Shown: positions 17,755-26,688 of the stretch, piece by piece
Layout of the letters: each line of letters begins with the position of its first letter
How positions within the stretch are numbered: the first letter of the stretch is position 1
Assembly (NCBI RefSeq): GCF_011050365.1
Contig: NZ_DRFV01000008.1
Coordinates: 1-64,000, forward strand
Length of the DNA: 64,000 bases
Direction: 5' to 3'
Source: Pseudohongiella sp.
Lineage (GTDB): Bacteria; Pseudomonadota; Gammaproteobacteria; Pseudomonadales; Pseudohongiellaceae
Position numbers and translations under genes: made by a program
The notes under the pieces: model-generated
Seen by the model: the letters and a program-made list of their open reading frames with translations, nothing else
Database searches by the model: none
What the model was told of the DNA's origin: nothing

Positions 17755-18570
17755 ATGGCAGGTCGACTACAACACAAGATCGCTCTTATTACCGGTGCCA
17801 CCAGCGGTATTGGTGAAGCCACGGCTCGCGTCTTTGCCGCCCAGGGGGCGCAACTAGTGATCGCCGGCCGAACCGTCGACAAGGGCGAAGCGCTGGCCGC
17901 TGAGCTCAGCGACGAGTTTGGTGTCCGGGTCGTATTCAAGCGTACTGACATCATGCGGGAAGCCGATATCGCCGCGGCAGTCGACATCGCCATGACTGAG
18001 TTCGGCCGACTCGACTGCCTGTTTAACAACGCCGGCGCCGGCGAGCGCAGCAGCGCCGAGTCGGTGACCGAAGAAGACTTCGCCCGGGTCATGCGACTCC
18101 TTGTCGGCGCCCCGGTTTTTGGTATCAAACATGCCGCCCGTGTCATGAAACCCGCCGGTGGCGGCAGTATCATCAACAACGCCAGCATTGCCGCGCATCG
18201 CTATGCGCAGGGTGGGTATCTGTATTCAGGCGCCAAGGCGGCGGTTACCCACCTGACCCGTCTGGCCGGGGTAGAACTCGGCCCCTGGAATATTCGCGTC
18301 AATGCCATTTCCCCCGGCGCCATCGCAACCCCGATTTTCTGGGGCGGTTCGGCTCGTGCGCAAACGCTGAGCGATGCCGAGAATCAGGCCAAAATGGCCA
18401 AGCTTGAAGGCAACCTTGCCAACGCCACGCCCATTCCCCGCTCGGGCCTGGCGGAAGACATTGCCAATGCGGCATTGTTCCTGGCCAGTGATGACAGCAG
18501 CTATGTGAACAGCCACGACCTGGTCGTGGACGGCGGCCGCATCGCCATGTTCAATGAGAAGTCGTCGTGA
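17755..18570 (+). CDS. SDR-family NAD(P)-dependent oxidoreductase
   Basis: The 271-residue classical short-chain dehydrogenase has the Rossmann motif TGATSGIG (about 13-20), NNAGAG (about 89) and the catalytic Ser with YSGAK (Tyr and Lys about 158-162). An Asn completes the tetrad. Arg after the second strand (AGRTVDKG) suggests NADP or mixed specificity. Its stop overlaps the GTG start of aacS (GTGA), so the two genes are coupled. The pairing with acetoacetyl-CoA synthetase suggests a 3-hydroxyacyl substrate such as 3-hydroxybutyrate; this is inference, because SDR substrate cannot be read from sequence. Confidence 0.9.
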   Translation: MAGRLQHKIALITGATSGIGEATARVFAAQGAQLVIAGRTVDKGEALAAELSDEFGVRVVFKRTDIMREADIAAAVDIAMTEFGRLDCLFNNAGAGERSSAESVTEEDFARVMRLLVGAPVFGIKHAARVMKPAGGGSIINNASIAAHRYAQGGYLYSGAKAAVTHLTRLAGVELGPWNIRVNAISPGAIATPIFWGGSARAQTLSDAENQAKMAKLEGNLANATPIPRSGLAEDIANAALFLASDDSSYVNSHDLVVDGGRIAMFNEKSS

Positions 18571-20675
18571 AGCCGGCAACGCCGCTGTGGCGACCCTCGG
18601 CAGGTCGCATCGCCGATGCCGGCATCACCCGCTATCAGCAATGGCTGAAGGAAACCCGGGGCTTGTCGTTTGCACGCTACGATGACCTGTGGCAATGGTC
18701 TGTTACCGAGATAGAGACATTCTGGCAGACCATCTGGGACTATTGCGGCGTGATTTCACATTCGCCCTACGACCAGGTGCTGGTCGAGCGCACCATGCCC
18801 GGTGCGAGCTGGTTTGAAGGCGCAACGCTCAACTATGCCGAACACAGCCTGGCCCGCGCGCATATTGCCGTCGCCGCAGATCAGCCGGCCATCATTTTTC
18901 AATCCGAACTGGTGGAGCGTGCTGACGTTTCATGGCGCAGCCTTAACGGCCAGGTCGGGTCGATCGCTGCCACATTGAGGGCGCTTGGTCTGGAGCCCGG
19001 TGATCGCGCCGTAGCGTATATGCCCAACATACCCGAGACCGTGGCGGCGATGCTTGCGGTCACCAGCCAGGGCGGCATCTGGTCCTGCACCGCACCTGAC
19101 ATGGGCGCAGTGGGTGTGCTGGATCGCTTCCGGCAGATCGAACCCAAAGTCCTGTTTGCCATTGACGGTTATCGATACGGCGGCCGCGACTACGACCGGC
19201 GCGAAACCGTGCAACAGCTGGTGCGTCAACTCCCCAGTGTGGAAACCGTGATTTTCGTGCCGTATCTGGATCCTGCTGCCGAACTGACGCTGGCGTTTCC
19301 GGACACACCGGAGCGTCAGGTCAACGTTATTGATTTCAAGGCCGCATCCGGCCAGCCGCAACAGGTCGATTTTGTCGCCGTGCCGTTTTCCCATCCTCTG
19401 TGGATAGTGTATTCCTCCGGCACCACCGGCATGCCCAAACCCATCGTTCACGGCCACGGTGGCGTGGTCATCCAGAATCTCAAGGCCGGGCTGTTGCATG
19501 GCGACTCCCGACCCGGTGACCGCGCATTCTGGTTCACCTCAACCAACTGGATCATGTGGAACTCTGTGATAAATGGCCTGATGAATGGTGTCACCATCAT
19601 GCTGTTTGATGGCAATCCCGGTTATCCCGACTGCACTACCCTGTGGCGGTATGCCGAGCGCGAGCGGGTCAATGCCTTTGGCACCAGTCCGGCATTCATT
19701 GCACTTTGCATGAAAGCCGGCATCAGTCCGGGCGAGCAATTCGATTTGAGCCCACTGCGCTCTATCGGCTGCACGGGATCCCCGCTGAGCGAAGAAGGTT
19801 ACCGCTGGGTTTACTCTCATGTTAAAAGCGATGTCCGTCTCGGTTGTATTTCCGGTGGCACCGACCCCGGCGCCTGTTTTCTGACAACCTGTTCCATATT
19901 GCCGGTGTACGCCGGGGAGATGCAGTGTCGGGAAATGGGCGTGGCGACGCACGCCTTTGATGATGAAGGCAATTCCATTATAGATGAGGTAGGCGAACTG
20001 GTAGTTACCCAGCCCATGCCATCAATGCCCCTGTTCTTCTGGGGCGACACCGATGGCTCAAGGTATTACGAAAGTTACTTTGAGACCTTTGCAGACACCC
20101 GCCCCGGTGTCTGGTGTCACGGAGACTGGTTGCGGTTGATTCCTCGCGAAGAAGCAGTGACCGGCATTATTTATGGTCGCTCGGACTCCACCATCAACCG
20201 GCACGGCATCCGTATGGGTACCAGCGAAATCTACCGTGTCGTTGAAGAACATGACGATATTCTGGATTCGCTGGTAGTAGACCTGGAGTATCTGGATCGG
20301 CCATCGTATATGGTCCTGTTTGTGGTCCTGCGCACACCCGGCGTCACTGACGTGGTGCTTAGCGGCCCTGCCCCTGACGGCAAAATCGCGGGCGCTGCTT
20401 CCCGCGGCAAGGCGACGCCGCAGCAAACCGGTGTGCCCACTGCCCTGCGAAACGAGCTGCTGAATGCGATTCGCACGACCTTGTCATCACGGCATGTGCC
20501 CGACGAAGTATTTGCCATTCCGGCAGTGCCGCGCACGTTGTCCGGTAAAAAACTGGAAATTCCGGTCAAGAAAATATTGCTGGGCAAGGACATCAGCAAG
20601 TCGGTGAATCGCGACTCAATGGCGAACCCCGATGCCATCGACTGGTTTGTCGACTTTACAGCGGCTCGTGGCTGA
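18567..20675 (+). CDS. aacS: Acetoacetyl-CoA synthetase
   Basis: This 702-residue ANL-superfamily enzyme activates acetoacetate to acetoacetyl-CoA with ATP. The N-terminal ACAS_N segment holds WFEGATLNYAEH. The AMP-binding P-loop YSSGTTGMPKPIVH is near residue 280, followed by SGGTDPGACF and a C-terminal subdomain with GRSDSTINRHGIRMGTSEIY and the catalytic Lys region RTLSGKKLEIPVK. The GGTD and IRMGTSEIY features are typical of AacS rather than acetyl-CoA synthetase. The length is slightly above usual because of an insertion around residues 585-615. GTG start coupled to the SDR gene. Confidence 0.94.
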   Translation: MKPATPLWRPSAGRIADAGITRYQQWLKETRGLSFARYDDLWQWSVTEIETFWQTIWDYCGVISHSPYDQVLVERTMPGASWFEGATLNYAEHSLARAHIAVAADQPAIIFQSELVERADVSWRSLNGQVGSIAATLRALGLEPGDRAVAYMPNIPETVAAMLAVTSQGGIWSCTAPDMGAVGVLDRFRQIEPKVLFAIDGYRYGGRDYDRRETVQQLVRQLPSVETVIFVPYLDPAAELTLAFPDTPERQVNVIDFKAASGQPQQVDFVAVPFSHPLWIVYSSGTTGMPKPIVHGHGGVVIQNLKAGLLHGDSRPGDRAFWFTSTNWIMWNSVINGLMNGVTIMLFDGNPGYPDCTTLWRYAERERVNAFGTSPAFIALCMKAGISPGEQFDLSPLRSIGCTGSPLSEEGYRWVYSHVKSDVRLGCISGGTDPGACFLTTCSILPVYAGEMQCREMGVATHAFDDEGNSIIDEVGELVVTQPMPSMPLFFWGDTDGSRYYESYFETFADTRPGVWCHGDWLRLIPREEAVTGIIYGRSDSTINRHGIRMGTSEIYRVVEEHDDILDSLVVDLEYLDRPSYMVLFVVLRTPGVTDVVLSGPAPDGKIAGAASRGKATPQQTGVPTALRNELLNAIRTTLSSRHVPDEVFAIPAVPRTLSGKKLEIPVKKILLGKDISKSVNRDSMANPDAIDWFVDFTAARG

Positions 20676-21506
20676 TCAGTTGTCTTCTGCGCGAGCCTGC
20701 TCAGCATACGCAGCATCACGCTGAATACCCTGAATATGCAGGTTGCGCATAAAGATATAAGGGTCTTCACTTTCTGCCGTAATATCAAGATAGGACTGGA
20801 TCATGGGGCTGTAAAGCTGGAAATTATCAAACACCCGAATGACAGTGCCTTCCGGGTCATCAACCAGATACTCGATGGTGTTTAACGGCATCTCCAGCAA
20901 CATGCCACCCACATTGCGCAGATTGGATGAGCCAATAAACGGCAGTACCAGGTAGGCGCCGTAACCTACCCCGTACTGTGCCATGGTGTCACCGGCGCTG
21001 GTTACCTGGCGCTCCATTTTCAGCCACGAGTCAGCCGGGTCGAATATACCGGCGATTCCCACGGTTGTGTTGACGACAAACCGGGCCAGGTCTTTCGCTG
21101 TCTGGTCCGGCTTGCCCTGGAACAGATGATTCAGGGCATAAATCGGCGTACGCAGGTTGTAGAAAAAATTGCCAATGCCGGCTTTGACAGGGTCAGGCGT
21201 CACATTCTGATAGGTTCTCGCTGCCGGCACCAGTACATAGCGATAGGAGACATCGTTGAAAGCAAACACGGCACGATTGAAACCAATCAGGGGATCGTTA
21301 TAGCCGGCCACTGCCACCATGTCAGGGCCGAAGCGTTCAGAGTCGCTATTCGACCCGTCAGCCCGCTCGACGTTTGGCACCACATTGGGCTCAACATCGT
21401 CATCAACCGGTTGGCCGGCTTGCGCCCAGGTTTCTGATCCGGTCGCTAACAACAATAATGGCAACGCCAGATACAGGCTGCGTAATGTCTTCAATTCAAT
21501 TCCCAC
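20676..21506 (-). CDS. mlaA: Outer-membrane lipid asymmetry protein MlaA (VacJ)
   Basis: MlaA removes phospholipids from the outer leaflet of the outer membrane. The protein has the MlaA core with NDPLIGFNRAVFAFND, VPAARTYQNVTPDPVK and YGVGYGAYLVLPFIGSSN. The signal peptide ends ATGSETWAQAG without a lipobox cysteine, so it appears to be cleaved by signal peptidase I, unlike E. coli MlaA. The start is ambiguous: an ATG at 21512 lies directly against AGGGAG, while a GTG at 21506 has six-base spacing and is preferred. The gene is far from the Mla operon at 5.5-8.9 kb and single in its orientation. The spacer to the next gene holds a GTGCGG/CCGCAC hairpin at 21602-21616. Confidence 0.9.
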   Translation of the reverse strand: MGIELKTLRSLYLALPLLLLATGSETWAQAGQPVDDDVEPNVVPNVERADGSNSDSERFGPDMVAVAGYNDPLIGFNRAVFAFNDVSYRYVLVPAARTYQNVTPDPVKAGIGNFFYNLRTPIYALNHLFQGKPDQTAKDLARFVVNTTVGIAGIFDPADSWLKMERQVTSAGDTMAQYGVGYGAYLVLPFIGSSNLRNVGGMLLEMPLNTIEYLVDDPEGTVIRVFDNFQLYSPMIQSYLDITAESEDPYIFMRNLHIQGIQRDAAYAEQARAEDN

Positions 21507-21736
21507 TGTCATCTCCCTGCAGCCAGGCAAGCAGCACGCCCGGCTAATAGCCACTTCGGTGATTTAGTTTCCTGGTATAGCATTTCTCGAGCATACTCAC
21601 AGTGCGGTCGCCGCACAAACGAATTCGACGGCAACACCCGCGTACCTGCTATCCTTGCCGCACCGGCGCTGCTTGGATAGAATTCGCCATTGCGCTAGAT
21701 TCCACTCGTTACCACCTGCCGCAGGCCAGATACGCC

Positions 21737-22324
21737 ATGGATGCCTTTTTAGTTTCAACCGGTCTGGTCACGCTGGCCGAAATGGGTGATCGCACCCAGT
21801 TATTGGCATTTTTGCTGGCCGCGCGTTATCGCAAACCGCTGCCTATCATTCTCGCTATTCTGCTGGCGACCATTGCCAACCATGCCTTTGCCGGCCTGAT
21901 CGGTACCTGGCTGACCGCATTGATGGGACCACAGACGCTGCGCTGGGTGCTGGGTCTGTCGTTTATTGCCATGGCCGTCTGGGTGCTGATACCTGATGAT
22001 CTGGACAACACCGAAACCCACGCATCGCGCTACGGCGTGTTCGGCGCCACGCTGGTGACCTTTTTTATCGCGGAGATGGGCGACAAAACACAGATCGCCA
22101 CCGTCGCCCTGGCGGCGCAATATCAGAGTCTGCTTTGGGTGGTACTGGGCACCACGCTGGGCATGATGATCGCCAACGTGCCGGCCGTGTTTCTGGGCGA
22201 CAGACTGGCGCACAAATTACCTATCAGGGCTATCCATGTCGTCGCTGCTGCCATCTTCCTGGCACTCGGCATTGCCACGTTGCTGGGCGCCGGAGGCGAT
22301 TTCGGCCTTTCCCCCGGCGGGTGA
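21737..22324 (+). CDS. GDT1/UPF0016-family cation transporter
   Basis: This 195-residue inner-membrane protein has six helices in two homologous halves. Each half carries the signature E-x-G-D-[KR]-T: EMGDRTQ (about 15-21) and EMGDKTQ (about 114-120). The family (TMEM165/GDT1, bacterial MneA) exports Mn2+ or exchanges Ca2+/Mn2+ for protons. The start at ATG 21737 gives the normal family length; the frame is open further upstream but without membrane-protein character. No yybP-ykoY manganese riboswitch was recognised in the leader. It lies seven bases before hrpB and may share its transcript. Confidence 0.9.
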   Translation: MDAFLVSTGLVTLAEMGDRTQLLAFLLAARYRKPLPIILAILLATIANHAFAGLIGTWLTALMGPQTLRWVLGLSFIAMAVWVLIPDDLDNTETHASRYGVFGATLVTFFIAEMGDKTQIATVALAAQYQSLLWVVLGTTLGMMIANVPAVFLGDRLAHKLPIRAIHVVAAAIFLALGIATLLGAGGDFGLSPGG

Positions 22325-22331
22325 CCTGACC

Positions 22332-24809
22332 ATGGCAAACGCCAACAGCTCCCTGCCCATTGATGCCATGCTGCCCGCGCTTCGCGCCAGCCTGCAGACA
22401 AATCCTCGTTGTGTGCTGGTGGCACAGCCCGGGGCCGGTAAAACCACGCGGGTGCCCTTGGCGCTGCTGGCAGACACACCCGCGAAGCAGCGCTGGCTAT
22501 TGCTGGAACCACGCCGGGTCGCCGCCCGCCTGGCTGCCGGTTTCATGGCAGAACAACTCGGTGAGCGTGTCGGGCAAACAGTCGGCTACCGGGTACGCGG
22601 CGACAGCCAGGTCAGTGCGCAGACCCGTCTGGAGGTGGTAACGCAAGGCATTCTGACACGTATTCTGCAGGATGACCCGACACTGGACGGGATCGCCGGA
22701 CTGATTTTCGATGAATTTCACGAACGCAGCCTGGATGCCGACCTGGGTCTGGCACTGGCACTGGATGTACAGCAAGGCCTGCGGCCGGATCTGCGGTTGC
22801 TGGTCATGTCGGCAACGCTGGACACGGATGCATTATTGCGAGTTCTGGGCGGTGACACGCCGGTGCTGGATTGTCCCGGTCAAAGCTGGCCGGTGGCCAC
22901 GCACTACCGCCCGCCACCTGGCGGCAACAATCGCCGCGACGCTATCGTCATGCATCAGGCGAGTGTGATCAACGAAGCGCTCTCGGCCCATGACGGTGAC
23001 GTGCTGGTATTTTTGCCGGGTCAGGCCGAAATCCGACGTCTGCAAGGCCAGCTGGCAACCGTATTGCGGGATATCGACGTGTGTCCTTTGCACGGGCAAA
23101 TGCCGCTGGCCGAACAGCAGCAGGTACTTCGCGGCGCACATGACGGTGGCCAATCCAAACGGCGCCGGGTCATCCTCGCCACTGCCATCGCTGAATCCAG
23201 CGTCACCGTACCCGGTGTGCGCATTGTGATTGATGCCGGCCGCGAACGCGTACCCGTATTCCAGCCCCGCTCGGGGCTGTCGCGACTGGACACCCGCACT
23301 GTCAATCGCGCCAGCGCCGATCAGCGTCGCGGCCGGGCGGGCCGGGAGGGCCCCGGCTATTGTTACCGCTTGTGGTCGCAGGAGCAGGTGCTGACATCAC
23401 ACCGCGAACCGGAAATTTTGCAGAGCGATTTGGCATCGCTGGTATTTGAGCTGGCTCGCTGGGGTGTGACCGATGCCGGCGCCCTGAACTGGATGACACC
23501 ACCGCCGGCAGCTGCGCTAAGCAGTTGCCGGCATCTGTTGCTGTCATTGGGTCTGCTGGACACCAACGCCAGACTGACGGTGCTCGGCCAGCGCTGCGCT
23601 GAATGGCCGACGCATCCGCGCTACGCATTGATGCTGGAAACCAGCCGTCGGCAACCCGGACTGGCCGCAACAGCGTGTTGGCTGGTGGCCTGGCTGGAAG
23701 AGCGCCCGGGCGAATCCGAACTGGATATGGCCCAGTGCCTGGCGCAGCGTCCCCGACAGGCCACCCGAGGTGCACCCGGACGCTGGCTCATGCTGGCGCG
23801 GCAGTGGGCACAACGGTTGCGCTGCCAGCTCGATGACGCCGACATCGAGGCGGCACCGACACTGCTGGCGCGCATTTTCCCTGAGCGTATTGCGCAGAAT
23901 CAGGGTGACGCTCGTTTCAAACTCGCCAGCGGTGGTCAGGCCTTGTTGCCCGAAAGCCATGCGCTACGCAATCAACCCTTGATCGTTGCCATTGAGCTGG
24001 ACGGTCAGGCCACCGCTGCCCGCATTTTCCACGCCATCGCCATCAGCCCTGATGCGCTTGTGCAGGCCTTGCCGGCAGTGGCCGAATGGCAAAACATCGC
24101 ATACTGGGATGACAAGGCAGGACGCCTGGTGGCGGAGCAGCAACAGCAACTGGGTGACCTGGTGCTGGCGCGTCGTCAGGCCAGTAGCGCCGCAACCAGC
24201 CTGTCGCCAGCCATCGTCAGTCAGGCGTTGATAGACGCGCTGCGCCGGACCGGACGCCTGTCCTGGTCTGACGAAGACCTGGAGCTGCTTGGTCGCCTGC
24301 GTTTATTGCACAACACCTTGGGCGAACCGTGGCCTGATGTCAGCGATGACACTCTGATCGACACGCTGGAAACCTGGCTGGCTCCGCACCTGTCGGGCAT
24401 TCGCCGGCTGGACCAGGTGCAGCGCCTGCCGCTGGCGCGGTTGTTGGTGCAAAGTCTTGACTGGGCTCTGCAAAGACAACTGGACGAGTTAACGCCCACT
24501 CACCTCAAGGTACCCAGCGGATCCAGCATCAAGCTGGACTACAGCGGCGATGAACCGGTGCTGGCGGTCAAACTGCAGGAAATGTTCGGCCAAACCGCCA
24601 CGCCGGCCATCATTAACGGCCGGGTGCCGCTGCTGATTCACCTGCTCTCCCCTGCGCGGCGCCCGGTACAGGTGACCCGCGATCTGGCCGGATTCTGGGC
24701 CAACAGCTATTTTGACGTGCGCAAGGATCTGCGCGGTCGTTACCCCAAACATCCATGGCCGGATGATCCCCTGCAGGCACCGGCCACGCGTTTTACCAAA
24801 CAGCGTTGA
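22332..24809 (+). CDS. hrpB: ATP-dependent RNA helicase HrpB
   Basis: The 825-residue DEAH-box helicase has motif I AQPGAGKTT (about 38), Ia LLEPRRVAAR, II DEFHER, III SATLD and the C-terminal motifs V/VI (ESSVTVPGVRIVIDAG; QRRGRAGREGPG). A helicase-associated domain and the HrpB-specific C-terminal domain (GRYPKHPWPDDP) follow. HrpB is a widespread proteobacterial helicase whose precise RNA target is unsettled. ATG 22332 is chosen; an upstream in-frame ATG at 22236 would overlap the transporter gene by about 90 bases. Confidence 0.95.
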   Translation: MANANSSLPIDAMLPALRASLQTNPRCVLVAQPGAGKTTRVPLALLADTPAKQRWLLLEPRRVAARLAAGFMAEQLGERVGQTVGYRVRGDSQVSAQTRLEVVTQGILTRILQDDPTLDGIAGLIFDEFHERSLDADLGLALALDVQQGLRPDLRLLVMSATLDTDALLRVLGGDTPVLDCPGQSWPVATHYRPPPGGNNRRDAIVMHQASVINEALSAHDGDVLVFLPGQAEIRRLQGQLATVLRDIDVCPLHGQMPLAEQQQVLRGAHDGGQSKRRRVILATAIAESSVTVPGVRIVIDAGRERVPVFQPRSGLSRLDTRTVNRASADQRRGRAGREGPGYCYRLWSQEQVLTSHREPEILQSDLASLVFELARWGVTDAGALNWMTPPPAAALSSCRHLLLSLGLLDTNARLTVLGQRCAEWPTHPRYALMLETSRRQPGLAATACWLVAWLEERPGESELDMAQCLAQRPRQATRGAPGRWLMLARQWAQRLRCQLDDADIEAAPTLLARIFPERIAQNQGDARFKLASGGQALLPESHALRNQPLIVAIELDGQATAARIFHAIAISPDALVQALPAVAEWQNIAYWDDKAGRLVAEQQQQLGDLVLARRQASSAATSLSPAIVSQALIDALRRTGRLSWSDEDLELLGRLRLLHNTLGEPWPDVSDDTLIDTLETWLAPHLSGIRRLDQVQRLPLARLLVQSLDWALQRQLDELTPTHLKVPSGSSIKLDYSGDEPVLAVKLQEMFGQTATPAIINGRVPLLIHLLSPARRPVQVTRDLAGFWANSYFDVRKDLRGRYPKHPWPDDPLQAPATRFTKQR

Positions 24810-24853
24810 TCGTCGCCACCATTACCAGCCCGGCCGGTACCAGCCCAGTCGGT

Positions 24854-25606
24854 TTACAAACCTAGCCGGTTGCGCAACTCATCTGCCGCGCTGCGGGCGG
24901 CATCTTCTGCCTGCTCCAGCTGCTGCTGCAACTCTTCAACGGCCTGACCGGCGTTATCACGCAATTGTGAGGCCGGGATATTGCCGAACGCAGCCGCCGC
25001 GTTGCGTGCCAATTGTGTCAGTAATGGCCTTGCGATCTGGCGCGCCAGCTCTGGCGGTGTACCTTCGACAGGCGGCAGGTTGATGTTGCCCAGATTGACA
25101 TTAACGGGCGTCGACAACAGGTTGGATTGCAAGGTGCCTTGGATGCCACTGATCGTCACTGCCTCTATGCCGATGACCGGTTGCGGCCCCGGCGTGGGTT
25201 CGGCAGCCGTTTCCTGGGCCGGAAAGCGCGCCCGGACCACATCAATATTTGCCTGGGTACCCTGCAGTTCGTACAGCACATAGGGGTTTACCGTGCGAAT
25301 ACTGCTGATGCGGATAACCTCGGATCCGATACTGCCCAGATCAATAGCAACACTCAGTTCATCAAATCTCACCATATCCTGATTGCTGAAGCCTTCCGGG
25401 TTGGCGATGCTGAAACCCGAAAGCGTAGCGGTGCCTGCGGTCAGATCGATAGCCACGGAATCCACCCGGACGTCAGTGCCGAGCGCGTCAGTACCTGCGC
25501 TCTCGATACCATTTTTTACGATAGAGTCGAGGTTGCTGACGACATAAAACATGCCGGCACCAATCAACACTACCAGCACCAGCAATCCAATGAATAATTT
25601 TTTCAT
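24854..25606 (-). CDS. AsmA-like membrane-anchored protein
   Basis: This 250-residue protein has one N-terminal membrane helix (about 5-26), then a periplasmic beta-rich region with the AsmA/DUF748 pattern VDSVAIDLTAGTATLSGFSI and repeated short strands. The C-terminus is a Glu/Ala/Gln-rich predicted coiled coil (about 215-250). AsmA-like proteins are linked to lipid transport and outer-membrane assembly; the specific role here is unknown. AAGGAG with eight-base spacing supports ATG 25606. It is divergent from the hydrolase gene at 25742. Confidence 0.75.
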   Translation of the reverse strand: MKKLFIGLLVLVVLIGAGMFYVVSNLDSIVKNGIESAGTDALGTDVRVDSVAIDLTAGTATLSGFSIANPEGFSNQDMVRFDELSVAIDLGSIGSEVIRISSIRTVNPYVLYELQGTQANIDVVRARFPAQETAAEPTPGPQPVIGIEAVTISGIQGTLQSNLLSTPVNVNLGNINLPPVEGTPPELARQIARPLLTQLARNAAAAFGNIPASQLRDNAGQAVEELQQQLEQAEDAARSAADELRNRLGL

Positions 25607-25741
25607 ACGTCCAGCTCCTTGTATTCTTCGTAGAGTCAACACTATGAGTGCCAAGCACTTACATCGTCAAGATAGCTTTATTAGATCCCGGGAATCCATT
25701 AGCATGGTCAGCCCGAGTTGTCCCATTTCAGGAGAATAACA

Positions 25742-26617
25742 ATGTGTGACCTCGATACGCTTGAAGAGAACAATGAGTTTTTGCGCAAGTCCGGTCAAAT
25801 CAGCCGTCGCCAGTTCAATACCCTGACTGCCGGTGCAACCCTGGCCATGATGTTGCCGGCAGTGGCCAATGCCCAGGATGTTATCGAGTCTGACGTCATG
25901 ATAGAGACGCCTGACGGCGTCGCCGATTGTTATTTTGTCCACCCTGCCAGCGGCAAACATCCTGCCGTGATCATGTGGCCCGATATTCTGGGCCTGCGCC
26001 CGGCGTTCCGTGAAATGGGCAAACGACTCGCCCAGTCCGGCTACTCGGTATTGGTCGTGCATCCGTTCTATCGCAATGCGCCATCGCCGGTGGTGCCCGA
26101 AGGCGCCAGTTTTGGTGACCCTGCTATCCGCGAAATTGTCATGCCCATGGCCCGGGCCCTGAACGCGGAAACGCACGTCACCGATGCCCGCACGTTTGTC
26201 GCCTGGGTTGACCAGCAGGCAGCCGTAGATACCAGCCGCAAGATCGGCACCATGGGCTACTGCATGGGCGGCCCCATCGTCATGAGAACCGCCGCAGCAC
26301 TGCCCGAACGTATCGGTGCCGGCGGTTCCTTCCACGGCGGCGGCCTGGCAACTGACAGCCCTGACAGTCCACATCTGGGCATTCCCAATATGGATGCGCA
26401 CATGCTGATTGCGGTCGCGGAGAATGACGACGAACGTGACCCGGAAACCAAGCACATTTTGCGCGCAGCGTTTGACGCGGCCAATGTGCCGGCTGAAATC
26501 GAGGTCTACGAAGACGCCATGCACGGCTGGTGCGTCATCGACTCAACGGTTTACCATCAGGAGCAGGCCGAGCGGGCGTGGGGACGCATGCTGGCCATTT
26601 TTGAAACCGCGCTGTAG
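25742..26617 (+). CDS. Exported dienelactone hydrolase-family protein
   Basis: The 291-residue alpha/beta hydrolase has a Tat-like leader (SRRQFNTLTAGATLAMMLPAVANA), so it should be exported folded. The catalytic nucleophile is Cys in GYCMGG, with Asp (ENDDERDP region) and His (MHGW), the triad of dienelactone hydrolases. Substrates of exported members are varied and unknown here. AGGAG before ATG 25742 supports the start. The next gene, also exported, is 71 bases downstream in the same direction. Confidence 0.88.
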   Translation: MCDLDTLEENNEFLRKSGQISRRQFNTLTAGATLAMMLPAVANAQDVIESDVMIETPDGVADCYFVHPASGKHPAVIMWPDILGLRPAFREMGKRLAQSGYSVLVVHPFYRNAPSPVVPEGASFGDPAIREIVMPMARALNAETHVTDARTFVAWVDQQAAVDTSRKIGTMGYCMGGPIVMRTAAALPERIGAGGSFHGGGLATDSPDSPHLGIPNMDAHMLIAVAENDDERDPETKHILRAAFDAANVPAEIEVYEDAMHGWCVIDSTVYHQEQAERAWGRMLAIFETAL

Positions 26618-26688
26618 TGCAAAACGCTTGAAAGCACGCGCTGCACACAGTGTTTTAACATAGACGTTAACGACAACAGAGGTATCTG

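Noticed and set aside
21513-21736. Possible yybP-ykoY manganese riboswitch before the GDT1-type gene
   Set aside because: Only a short GTGCGG/CCGCAC hairpin is visible; the conserved riboswitch sequences were not recognised.
25667-26524. Long open frame on the minus strand across the dienelactone hydrolase gene
   Set aside because: It is antisense to a well-supported gene, has no recognised domain and starts without a ribosome site. GC-rich coding DNA often opens such frames.
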